Source: Delphinapterus leucas (Eukaryota > Chordata > Mammalia > Artiodactyla > Monodontidae). Taken from it: 64,000 nucleotides of DNA. Position 1 is the stretch's first letter. The number at the start of each line of letters is the position of its first letter. This document shows positions 55,265 through 64,000 of this stretch, one piece after another. The DNA lies in assembly GCF_002288925.2 (NCBI RefSeq), contig NW_022098062.1, positions 7,757,681 to 7,821,680 on the forward strand, in the 5' to 3' direction. The position numbers and the translations under genes are program-made. The notes beneath the pieces are model-generated. The model ran no database searches, was not told the DNA's origin, and saw only the letters and a program-made list of their open reading frames with translations.

Positions 55265-55700
55265 AACATAATTTTTACCCCCAAGGAAGCCACTTTATTT
55301 GCTCAGCTAGTCTTTTGAGCACTTTCTGTTGCTTCCAAATACCCCATTCCTTCCCATTTACACACTTCTTGAGAACAAAAGCTTTGCCTTGGTTACTGTA
55401 AGATTCTCTTCCATTACAAACCAACCTAAACCAATTTGGTCCTTTTTGTAGATAGTTGAGGGCCATGATCTCATTTGCAGGTGGTATGTTACAATAAAAA
55501 CAAGTTTCAGGCTGGCTTCTCCCATGCAGACACAGATTTATTGGCAAGCTGGCCTCAAACAAACAGCTTATCCAACAAACTCAGTGAAGTCCCAGCCTTC
55601 TGACCTTTGAGGCCATGTGAGAGCACCTTGCACAAAGGTGTGGCAAAATTCTAGGGATGGGTTAGGAGTCAGGCTTTCAAATTCTCTGATTAGTGGCTGT
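55265..55700. other. Non-coding, no feature recognised
   Basis: Unique sequence. A 95-codon reverse frame at 55275-55562 shows no domain. Confidence 0.5.
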
Positions 55701-56020
55701 AAATAGAACTGGTTTGGGGACTTCCCTGGTGGCGCAGTGGTTAAGAATCCGCCTGCCAGTGCAGGGGACACGGGTTCGAGCCCTGTTCCAGGAAGATCCC
55801 ACATGCCGCCGAGCAACTAAGCCCCTGTGCCACAACTACTGAAGCCCGCGCACCTAGAGCCTGTGCTCCGCAATGAGAAGCCACTGCAATGAGAAGCCCG
55901 CGCACCGCAACAAAGAGTAGCCCCCTCTCACCGCAACTGGAGAAAGCCCCCGCGCAGCAATGAAGACCCAACGCAGCTGAAAGTAAATAAATAAAATAAA
56001 TAAATAAATAGAACTGGTTT
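55701..56020 (+). mobile_element. Long-type CHR SINE, full length
   Basis: Body 55716-56005, from GGGGACTTCCCTGGTGGC through GGTTCGAGCCC, the CAACTACTGAAGCCCGCGC block and GAAGCCACTGCAATG to GACCCAACGCAGC and an (AAAT)n tail. Perfect duplications AAATAGAACTGGTTT at 55701-55715 and 56006-56020. It retains the segment that the deleted-type copies have lost. Confidence 0.97.
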
Positions 56021-56390
56021 TAAATCTTAGGGTGCCATTCCAAAGAGCACACGTTACCATTGGCCTTGGTAAATTTATAGACCTTTCCCACGCACGGTGG
56101 GGAGAGCTCCTGTATGATACTTCTGGCCAGTTTGCACATGTCAAAGCCTACTTGTTTCTCCAAAGAGAACCATTTCTAACATCCATTATGCTAATGAGCA
56201 AAGCCTCTTTTGTTGATAGGAGATAAAAATAGCGGAAAGTCTTGAAGTAGCTGCCCAGAGAGTGTGGTTTTTGCTTGGAGTCTTTCAACTAACCAACCCT
56301 GAAGTCTGAATTCCTGATTAGGATTCTTCCCATGTTAACTAATTGCCCCCTAGAATGTGGATCAAAAGGATATCTCACAGTCAGGGTTTG
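56021..56390. other. Non-coding, no feature recognised
   Basis: Unique sequence, nothing supported. Confidence 0.5.
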
Positions 56391-56391
56391 C

Positions 56392-56510
56392 CGGATAAAA
56401 TATATATAATATTTGGGACATACTTACACTAAGAAATTATTTGGTATTTTTCTGAAACTCACATTGAACTCTGCATTCTGTATTTTTATTGGCTAAATTT
56501 GGCAACTCTG
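56392..56510. mobile_element. Palindromic DNA-transposon remnant
   Basis: Left end AGGGTTTGCCGGATAAAATA and right end TATTTTTATTGGCTAAATTTGG...CAACTCT are imperfect inverted copies, with matching interior (GGGACATACTTACACTAAG, TTATTTGG). Ancient non-autonomous element; family not named. Confidence 0.6.
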
Positions 56511-56854
56511 CTCATTTTCTGTACAGTGCCAAAAATGTTTTGAAATGAACTACAGACAGTGTAACATATACCTTTGGTAGGAAAAAAATGTTATAAGTTA
56601 ATGTTTCCCTGATTTGATTGTGAACATTTCCAAGCCTGACTCATCTCCTGCTGCAGAAGGCAGACAGTTCTGAGCAGGTGTAACAATTTGCTACTTGTTT
56701 TAAAATCCACAGAAATGAAGGAATTTTCCTGCCTCTCTCCATGGTCCCTCCTTTCAATCCTCGATGCCTAGGAACACATCCATTGACACTGGGATCAAAA
56801 TACAGCAAGAGCAGACCCACAAACAGAGAAAGAATTTCCTGAATCTCCTGTTTG
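56511..56854. other. Non-coding, no feature recognised
   Basis: Unique sequence, nothing supported. Confidence 0.5.
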
Positions 56855-56880
56855 TATGTGTGTGTGTGTGTGTGTGTGTA
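56855..56880. repeat. (GT)n microsatellite
   Basis: About 26 bp of GT dinucleotides. Confidence 0.9.
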
Positions 56881-57469
56881 ATGATCTCGCCCCTGGATGC
56901 AGAAATGTGTCTTTTACTCTTGACTGTGAGAATGATACTGCACTGCTTGTTCCTGATGGACAAGAATTACAATGATCTGATATTCTAGGTAGTTTCACAT
57001 TAAAATCTTTCCCTTGCATCGAGGGATTTAGAATTCATTGGTGGAGGGTAGGGAGGCAGAGGAATAATAAAGACAGGATAATAGCACCTTATCTGAAAGA
57101 CTGTAGTCATCATTCTAAAATAAAATGAATATAATTTTTGCCCCTGAAATGAATTTTATTTTCCAACATGTTTCTAATTTTCATGTTTACCATTGTTCAG
57201 GGGGGAAAATGCTCAGGGCAAAAATAAAACAACATTGTCCCCCATTCCCATCCCTCAAGTATTTGAGGAAAGAAAAAAGGCAGGAAAGAAATCTTTTTTT
57301 TTCTAGTTGGGGATTCAATGACTCCTCCCAAAGGCCCCAAAGCAGGTGAATTGTTTAAAAAAGAAGCAGTGCCCCTTCTGGCCCCTGTGTCTCCAGAGCT
57401 CCTGGGAAAGGTCACCCAGCAGGTCAGCCCCTCTCTGGGGGCCCAGGGAGCCTGGTCTCCCACCACCTC
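56881..57469. other. Non-coding, no feature recognised
   Basis: Unique sequence, nothing supported. Confidence 0.5.
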
Positions 57470-57690
57470 CCTCCCTGCAGCTGCAGCTTAATAAAGCTTA
57501 ATAAAAGGTGTGATTGCCACGGCAATCTCAGTGACACTTCCAAATAGATAGCCAATTATTATTCACTCATTTACTGTTTACTGTGGCGATGCCAATCCCA
57601 ATGAACACCAAGAGTGTATTAATGGAGATGTGAGCTGAGCTGGGCCCCTGGGGATTGGCATTGTAACGCCTCATTCATTTCCATCCTGTG
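57470..57690. promoter_or_regulatory. Candidate regulatory block with RFX-like palindrome
   Basis: Contains perfect palindrome GATTGCCACGGCAATC (57512-57527), similar to the RFX X-box (GTTGCCATGGCAAC), a tandem AGCTTAATAA pair (57485-57504) with homeodomain cores, and CCAATTATTATT. Repeat-free and frame-free. Enhancer role is inference. Confidence 0.35.
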
Positions 57691-58624
57691 TTCAAGGTGT
57701 ACTGGTGGTTCTCCTTTTTTGAAAACTCTCCACTCTACTCCAGGACCTGTGCCTTGCCACCCCCCTGCCACTCCACCCAGCCTGGCAAGAGGTCACACAC
57801 GTTCACCTCATACTGGTGAAGAGAGGCTCGGGCAGCGTGACTCCGTGAGATATTCATTTGTGCTTTACCCGGAAGGTCATTTCTCTCCCTCTTCAGAAGG
57901 CAGCAGGCATTTCCTAAAGCAGAAGATACAGGAAGACAACTTCCACCCTTGGTTTCTTGGATGGATTTTGCCAGGCCTTCCCAGAGAGGGGAGAAAGAGG
58001 GCTGGGTGTGTACAGGGGGAGTTGAGGAATTTCCAAGGCCAGGCAGGGGAGAGGGTCTTCTAGGGAAGGGCTCGTTGGTGTCGCCGAGAGCCTCGGCATG
58101 CGTCCCAGATCTGGTATGAAAGCAACAGAATCACCTACCCTCCAGGTTCACGCAGGCCTGGAAACGGCTACATCAGTGGGGACCAGTGGGGACCAAGGGC
58201 GGAAGGACCTTCCCACAGCTTCCTCAGTGCCTGACCCTGGCCCAAGGGAAAGGGTCGGGGAGAGTCTCTGCCAACCTGGTGGATGGGACCCAGCGTCAGA
58301 TCTCATTTAATTTAAAAGGTCAATAAAGCAAAAGCGTGGCAGTCCTTGTACACCGGAGTGCGTGGTAAAATCCAGAATCGCTACACAGGCAGGCTGGCCG
58401 TTCTGGTAACCAGGGAGACACCACTCCCAGGCAGCCTGCTCTTCAGCGGGCTAATCATTCTTGCCCTGCCCAGCTCCTTCCTGGGGACCTGAGGCTCCCA
58501 GCCCCACCCTGATGCCTGCAGCAGCTCCCACTCACTGTGCCAGGCAGGACCAAAGACAGACAGGGGTGGGAAGGTGTGAGAGTGACTCACTTGCTTTTGC
58601 TTGTCTTTGCCCATGATCGGGAGG
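57691..58624. other. Non-coding, no feature recognised
   Basis: Unique sequence. The 114-codon frame at 57719-58063 has no domain. Confidence 0.5.
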
Positions 58625-58804
58625 TTGGGGCAGGAAAAAATTAATCTGACATTCGTTAAAACAGCAAGGAAGACTTTATTCAGGGCTGCTGCGATAGGCG
58701 AGAGAGATGGGGCTCAATCGGGAATACAGCAAGGACAAGTGGGATTTTAGAGCCAAGGAGCAGAGTGCATGGAAAGTTACCGAGAGAGGAGACCTCCAGG
58801 CTAG

Positions 58805-58888
58805 GGGCCGCAACGCGCGGCTTGCGGGATCTTAGTTCCCCTACCAGGGATCAAATCCAATCCTAACCACTGGCCAGGGAATTCCCCA
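58805..58888 (-). mobile_element. Short CHR-type SINE, reverse
   Basis: Reverse of the short subfamily: GGCTTGCGGGATCTTAGTTCCC, CCAGGGATCAAATCC, TAACCACTGGCCAGGGAATTCCC. Inside the LTR; poly-A and clear duplications are not seen, so it may be truncated. Confidence 0.8.
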
Positions 58889-58933
58889 GGGTAGGAAATT
58901 CTTGCTGAAGGCAGGCCAGCGAGATCAGAGATC

Positions 58934-59183
58934 AAGAGTAGGGGGATTCGGGCTTCCCTGGTGGCACAGTGGTTGAGAATCCGCCTGCCGATGCAGGGGA
59001 CACGGGTTCGTGCCCTGGTCCGGGAGGATCCCACATGCCTGCCGCGGAGTGGCTGGGCCCGTGAGCCATGGCCGCTGAGCCTGCACGTCCGGAGCCTGTG
59101 CTCCGCAGCGGGAGAGGCCACAGCAGTGAGAGGCCCGCGTACAAAAAAAAAAAAAAAAAAAAAAAAAAAGAGTAGGGGGATTC
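58934..59183 (+). mobile_element. CHR SINE (deleted type) with long A tail
   Basis: Body 58950-59167 with an A tail of about 28 bases. Perfect duplications AAGAGTAGGGGGATTC at 58934-58949 and 59168-59183. It carries a 4-base repeat (CCTGCCG) near the middle. Long pure A tail and intact duplications suggest a recent insertion. Confidence 0.97.
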
Positions 59184-59274
59184 TCTGGAAGCTGGTTTAA
59201 CAGCATCCTTGCTCAAACTGGACTCTGCAAGGGGTGGACTCGGAAGCCCGAGTGAGACCTAGAAGAGGAACAGG

Positions 59275-59646
59275 CTCAGAGGAGCCTGACTCAGGTTTGG
59301 TCAGGAGAGTCTTCATCACCCAGCACTGGAAAGGAGCTGGGGACGGCTGGGGGGAGGGCGAGCAGGAGAAACGGGATGGGGAGGCAAAACCACTCAATGG
59401 GCAGCCAGCTAGGAAGAGCGGACTGAACAGGGCAGCTCTGAGAGGGCTGCGTGAAACTCGGGGAGCTTCCTCCTGCACTGGCTGTAGGCCAGACTCAGGG
59501 ATCCTAGCTGCCTTCACCATCATAAGTCAAGTCATTTCTGATACCCAAGAGATTTGATGGCCTCGGCCTACCCTCAGAAAGGGATTCCAATCCTACCTCA
59601 ACTTTTTTATTTTTTAGAATCTATTTTATTTCCAACAATAGTAATT
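59275..59646. other. Non-coding, no feature recognised
   Basis: Unique sequence. The frames at 59197-59557 on both strands have no domain. Confidence 0.5.
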
Positions 59647-59809
59647 TCACTTCCTTTTATTTATTTATTATTTTTAAAACAACATTTTTGGCCACGCCAC
59701 ATGGCTTGCGGATCTTAGCTCCCAGACCAGGGATTGAACTCCGCCCCATGGCAGTGAAAGCGCTGAGTCCTAACCACTGGACTGCCAGGGAATTCCCTCA
59801 CTTCCTTTT
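59647..59809 (-). mobile_element. Short CHR-type SINE, reverse, with TSDs
   Basis: Body 59659-59797: A/T tail, GGCCACGCCACATGGCTTGCGG, CTTAGCTCCCAGACCAGGG, TAACCACTGGACTGCCAGGG. Duplications TCACTTCCTTTT at 59647-59658 and 59798-59809, perfect. Confidence 0.93.
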
Positions 59810-60027
59810 TAAATTTTTATTGACATAGTTATCAAAATTGGGAAACTGCAATTCCATTTAAATATGTGTAGAAGGGGTTCTATTTCTTAACAAAATTTAA
59901 TAATAATATATATCTCAATTTTGAATTTTTTATGCAAACGACACTAGAACCTATTGTCCTGCAATGTTTCCTAAAGACTTTTTCATAAAAAACCAATGTA
60001 TTCATTAAAAGTTGAATATTCTCTTTC

Positions 60028-60366
60028 TTTTTTTTTTGATATGTTATTATTTTTTGAAGTATACTTGATTTACAATGTTTCAGGTGTACAGCAAAGTGAC
60101 TCAGTTATACATATATATGTACATCTACTCTTTTTCAGATTCTTTTCCATAATGGGTTATTACAAGATATTGAGTAGAGTTCCCTGTGCTATACAGTAGG
60201 TCTTTGCTGTTTATCTATTTTATATATAATAGTGTGTATCTGTTAATCCCAAATTTCTAATTTATCCCTCCCCTGCCTTCCCCTTTGGTAACCATAAATT
60301 TGTTTTCTATGTCTAGGAGTCTATTTCTGTTTTGTATATAAGTTGCTTTGTATCATTTTTTTAGAC
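60028..60366 (-). mobile_element. L1 3' end
   Basis: Poly-T, then GAAGTATACTTGATTTACAATG, CAGGTGTACAGCAAAGTGACTCAG, GAGTTCCCTGTGCTATACAG. Reverse L1 tail of a somewhat older type than at 26873. Clear duplications were not found. Confidence 0.88.
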
Positions 60367-60369
60367 TTT

Positions 60370-60910
60370 TGCTCTCTGATGACCACGACACCCCCTCCCA
60401 GCTCAGTTTCCTTCTCAGGGAGGTGAGGGTGATAGTGGGACCCCCTAGGGGTTTGTGGGGTCAGTTGTATGGTGTTTATAACGCCCAGGAGAAGTGCTCA
60501 GTGAACGTGACCCCCCGCCATCCTCACCCAGTCCGGGAGGATCCAGTGAGTCCCAGGAAAGGCCCGTAGCCCTCCCAGAGGCACAAGGCCCTCCTCTGAA
60601 TGATGAGGGGCTGGAAGGGACGGGGGGTGACAGGGCCACAGGGACTCAGAGAGGCCAGAGTCCCACTACCGTCACAGAGTAAGGCGATGGTCCTGCCAAG
60701 ACTGGAGTGTCGGTCAACAGCTCCTGAAGGAAAGAGAGCTAGGGGAGGTTTGGAGGGGGCATAGGTGGGGGTGGGTCTCACAGAGAACGGTGCCCAGAAA
60801 GCAGACCCAGGCAGGGATTGTGTAGGGAGATAACTCTAACAGTGTGACTTTAGCTGAGCTCAAGAAACACTAATGCTGGCACCCACCCTAGCCCTCATCA
60901 GAGAGGGAGC
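60370..60910. other. Non-coding, no feature recognised
   Basis: Unique sequence, nothing supported. Confidence 0.5.
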
Positions 60911-60914
60911 CTCA

Positions 60915-61065
60915 CTGATCCCCAGGAGCCCTGTCTGTAAAATGGGGATACAGATAATACCACCTTTGTGGCTGTGCTGAGGATTCACTGAGAAAATATT
61001 ATCAGCCACCCAACAGGGTGGTTCTGGCTCACGTTAGGCGTTCAAAATACGATGGTTCGCCTTCA
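60915..61065 (+). mobile_element. MIR SINE remnant
   Basis: CTGTAAAATGGGGATACAGATAATACC, GCTGAGGATTCACTGAG and GGTTCTGGCTCACGTTAGGCG. Confidence 0.75.
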
Positions 61066-61067
61066 GG

Positions 61068-61540
61068 CAAAATCATAGGAGGGATGTGTTTGAAGTAAAA
61101 GTGAAGGGTGAAAACGAGTGTCTAGCTAACAGTAGGCACTCGAAAAATATTTGTAGAAAAGAATAACAAACTAAATCTGGATGAAGGGGGAGAAAGGAGT
61201 CAAAGATGATTCTGAGGGTTCTAGAAGGATCTCTTGGCTGGGTGTTGAAGGTAGACAGGAGGGAGCTGATACGGCTGCTGGGGGAGCCTCCCCGTCTGCT
61301 GTCCTGACTTCCACCAACCATTCTCCTCACGTCCCGAAGGCTGCCTCGTCCTGCCACCACGGCCGGATTCTTGCCCTTGGGAATGTTCTGCTCCTATCAA
61401 TATTTAGTTCCCTACACACTTTTAAAAGAAAATTAAAATGCATATTCACTTCAGCTTTCCATGGTGGATGGCTGTTCTGACATCTGGTGAAGGGGAGAGA
61501 AAGGAGAGTCGTGATCAGTAGGGGAAGGGGACTCTAGTTC
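61068..61540. other. Non-coding, no feature recognised
   Basis: Unique sequence with a short AT-rich conserved-looking patch near 61395-61460, not strong enough to call. Confidence 0.5.
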
Positions 61541-61544
61541 ATCA

Positions 61545-61745
61545 CACGGCCTCTATGTGCCAGGCTCGGGAAGTATTCCACTTAATTCCTGCAATAAATT
61601 TATGTGTTTGGTACTATGACCATCAACCACATTTCACGGAAGAGGAAAATGAGGCTCAGAGAAGCTAAGGGACTAATCTAAGATCACACAGCTAGAAAGT
61701 AGGGAAGGCAGGGTCCAACCTGATTACCTGGTTCCAGAACCCTTG
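61545..61745 (-). mobile_element. MIR SINE remnant
   Basis: GCCTCTATGTGCCAGGCTCG, AGGAAAATGAGGCTCAGAG, AGATCACACAGCTAGAAAG. Confidence 0.85.
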
Positions 61746-61805
61746 TTTTTCCATTGCCCCTTCTGAAGAGCCAGAGACTGAAAGAGAAAAAGATAAATGA
61801 TAGTG

Positions 61806-62148
61806 TTTTAGTCCATTTGGCAGCTCTGATAAAATACCACAGACTGGGTGGCATATTAACAACCGAAATTAATTTCTCAAAGAGCTTGGAGGCTGGGAAA
61901 TTCAAGATCAAGGCACCGGCAGATTCAGTATCAGTGAGGATCCTCTTCCTGGTTCATAGATGGTGACTTTTTGCTGCATTCTTACACGAGAATGGGAGGG
62001 GTGGGGGGAATTTTCTTGGGCTGCTTTTATAAGGGCACTAATCCCATTCCTGACCTAATCACCTCCCAGAGACCCACCTCCTAATACCATCCCCCTGGGG
62101 GTTAGGATGCAACATACGAACTTTGAAGGGACACAAACATTCAGATCA
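61806..62148 (-). mobile_element. MaLR LTR (MST-type), solo
   Basis: In reverse the order is ACTTTGAATGTTTGTGTCCC-like start (here GAATGTTTGTGTCCC), GGTATTAGGAGGTGGGTC, GGGATTAGTGCCCTTATAA, CCAGGAAGAGGATCC, and CCACCCAGTCTGTGGTATTTTATC near the end. About 345 bp, near the full LTR length, with no attached internal sequence. Confidence 0.85.
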
Positions 62149-62149
62149 G

Positions 62150-62587
62150 AGCAGGTAGTAACACAGATGCTAATAAAAGTGTCAGAGTAAGAAAGATTGT
62201 AGAGTAGCTGTGAGGGCGGTACATGTATGATGGGTCCTACCCTTCAGCCTTCATGGGGACAGCTGACGCCCACCCACCCTCTCCTTTTACAGCAGGTGCA
62301 GGCTGAGTCCTGCACTGTCTACCTGGCTGTGTCACTCTGCACCGTATCCGCTCTGAGCTCATCCCCCGGCCTCCTCCCACTAGCTGTCCCAGTGGCCCTG
62401 GGAGGCCTGCCCTCTTCTCAGAGGCTCCTCCTACTCTCCATGTGCTCATGGCCCTAGGGGGGCCCACAGAGCTGGAAGCAGTCCACAAAGAAAACCAGAC
62501 TGGACTCGTCCACCCAGACACCCTGGCGCCTACCTCCTAACATCTGAAGGAGCTCCTGGGGCCTCTGAGGCTCAGTTGGACCCAGTG
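62150..62587. other. Non-coding, no feature recognised
   Basis: Unique sequence, nothing supported. Confidence 0.5.
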
Positions 62588-62645
62588 AGACCCAGTGAAA
62601 GAGGCACCTCTTCGATGAAGCCTTCCTTGACCGCATCACCTGGAA
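62588..62645 (+). mobile_element. L2 fragment
   Basis: GGCACCTCTTCGATGAAGCCTTCCTTGAC, a typical short L2 segment. Confidence 0.6.
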
Positions 62646-62885
62646 TAATTATCACTGTTACTGTGCTGTTGTTTAAGGCTTACTCTGTACCAGACATTCT
62701 GCAGAGCATCTTACATACACTTCCTCCTTTAATACTCACAGCAACCCTGTGAGGACACAGCGACGGAGGGGTAGAGAGGTTAAATAATCTGCCCCAAAGC
62801 CCACACCAGTAAGAGAGTCAGAAACAGCATCTGAACCCAGGCCTGCCTGACTCCAAAGAGTTCACTCTTGTCCGTTACAACATCC
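62646..62885 (-). mobile_element. MIR SINE remnant
   Basis: AAGGCTTACTCTGTACCAGACATTC, CTTTAATACTCACAGCAACCC, GAGAGGTTAAATAATCTGCCC, CATCTGAACCCAGGC. Confidence 0.85.
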
Positions 62886-62964
62886 TTCCTCCTACAAGCA
62901 GCTCTGTGCCCCCCACGGTGACTGGACATAGAGTAGGTATTTTAAAAAGAAACACACTGTTCTT

Positions 62965-63738
62965 TTCCACCCACAGGATACTTCCAACAGCAATGTGTGG
63001 AGGTTTTCCCCACACCAACCAATTCTCCGACTCTTCAGTGAACCTGGGTGTCCATTCACTCAGGGCACTCTCTGAGTTAGTCCAGACCCCACAGGTTAAG
63101 GGTTCAGCCCCAAGCCCTTCCTTCCAGCTGGGAAGTCAGATGCCAGCTGCAAGTCCAGGTTGTCACCTGACCAACAGACTAGAAATCAGGCATTCACATG
63201 ACTCTCTCCTCAGGTTCAACAATTTGCTGTAATGGCTCACAAAACTTGGAGAAACACTTATATTTGCCTTTATCATAAAGGATAGAATAAAGAATACAGA
63301 TGAACAGCCAGATGAACAGGTATAGAGAGTGAGGTCCAGAAGAGTTCTGAGCCCAGGAATTTCCATCCCCATGGAGTGAAGGTACTCCATCCTCCCAACA
63401 TGTGGATGTGTTCACCAATCCAGAAACTCTCCAAACCCCATGCTCTAGGAATGTTTATGGAGGCTTCATCATATAGGCACGATCAATCTCCAACTCCTCT
63501 CCCATCCCCAGAGGTCAGGGGGTGGGGCTGAAAGTTCCAACCTTCTAATCACACCTTGGTCTTTCTGACAACCAGTCCCCATCCTGAATCTCTCCATGGG
63601 TCCCCAGTCACAAGTCATTCATTAGCATACACAAGACCCTCTTATCCCCCAGGAAAGTCTGAGGGATTTAGGAGCTTTGTGTCAGGAACCAGGATCAAAG
63701 ACTAAAAATATATTTCTTATCATGTCACCATATTCAAC
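62965..63738 (-). mobile_element. LTR remnant (ERV-like), about 770 bp
   Basis: Recognisable LTR motifs: CAACAATTTGCTGTAATGGCTCAC, TTTATGGAGGCTTCATCATATAGGCACG, GAGGTCAGGGGGTGGGGCTGAAAGTTCC, GTGTCAGGAACCAGGATC, ATATATTTCTTATCATG. Subfamily not named. No retroviral coding sequence is attached, so it is likely a solo LTR. Confidence 0.7.
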
Positions 63739-64000
63739 AAGCATCTGACGAGTGACAACCTAATAGGGCATGAGGATGCTGGAGCGGCACCATCAGCAGA
63801 AGTGGTGATTGGGTCCCAGGAAGGAGGGCCTGTGGATCCGGGAGGTGCTGGGGGCCCCGCTCAGCCCTCCCCTCATCTCAGTTACTGCTGAGAATGCCAG
63901 GAGGAAGGCAGGGTCCCTGGAAACAGAACCAGGAGATGCCCTTGTTCTCTACACTGATTGGGCGTCCTCAAAGTGTAATTCTAAAAAAAGTCACTTAAAT
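63739..64000. other. Non-coding, no feature recognised
   Basis: Unique sequence to the end of the window. Confidence 0.5.

Larger units (their letters stand above)
58625..59270 (-). mobile_element. LTR remnant carrying two SINEs
   Basis: In reverse, CAGCCCTGAATAAAGTCTTCC followed by TTGCTGTTTTAACG has the AATAAA polyadenylation signal and R/U5-like context of a retroviral LTR. LTR-like sequence resumes after the SINEs (CCGAGTCCACCCCTTGCAGAG). No internal viral genes are present. Family and outer limits uncertain. Confidence 0.55.

Noticed and set aside
58625..63738. Possible intact endogenous retrovirus between LTRs
   Set aside because: The LTR-like pieces differ from each other and no gag, pol or env-like frame lies between them.

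Overview
The window is non-coding mammalian DNA, almost certainly from a cetacean. The strongest clue is a tRNA-derived SINE of the CHR family, scattered in many copies. Its head reads GGGCTTCCCTGGTGGCGCAG, a B-box-like GGTTCGTGCC follows, and most copies lack the middle CAACTACTGAAG block that two longer copies keep. I know this deleted form as typical of whales and dolphins. Ruminant-specific repeats (Bov-tA2 with its long second domain, BovB) and pig PRE SINEs were not seen. Species, and toothed versus baleen whale, cannot be fixed from sequence reading alone.

No protein-coding gene, rRNA, tRNA, CRISPR or bacterial-type operon is supported. The longest open frames (up to 160 codons) are chance frames in GC-rich DNA, frames through SINEs, or frames through microsatellites. 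The window is best read as intergenic or deep-intronic sequence.

Layout: 1-6.2 kb holds old MIR/L2 repeats and one long CHR SINE inserted in a MIR. 6.2-14 kb has two deleted-type CHR SINEs, a long L2 remnant (12.4-13.2 kb) and repeat-free AT-rich blocks around 7.0, 8.9 and 10.7-11.8 kb that look like candidate conserved non-coding elements. 14-19 kb is mostly unique sequence with L2 and MIR. 19.3-19.96 kb is a nested cluster: an L1 tail, a CHR SINE at its 5' junction and a short CHR-type SINE inside it. 20-26 kb is MIR-rich with candidate regulatory blocks at 22.2, 24.4 and 25.6 kb. 26.3-35 kb has three short L1 tails, reverse and forward CHR SINEs, an LTR remnant and an ancient L1 split by a SINE. 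36-42 kb has a 34-bp perfect tandem duplication, a GGAA/GGGA microsatellite, an ERVL-like LTR and a DNA-transposon remnant. 42-50 kb is L2/MIR/L1. 52-55.3 kb has younger L1 insertions, one with a 5' inversion. 55.7-60.4 kb carries a long CHR SINE, a candidate regulatory block with an RFX-like palindrome and an LTR carrying two SINEs. 61.8-63.7 kb has two more LTR remnants.

Because no gene is present there is no gene network to describe. What can be told is history: target-site duplications give relative ages for many insertions. Family names come from recognising consensus-like sequence by eye, not from a database search, and MIR/L2 boundaries are approximate to some tens of bases.
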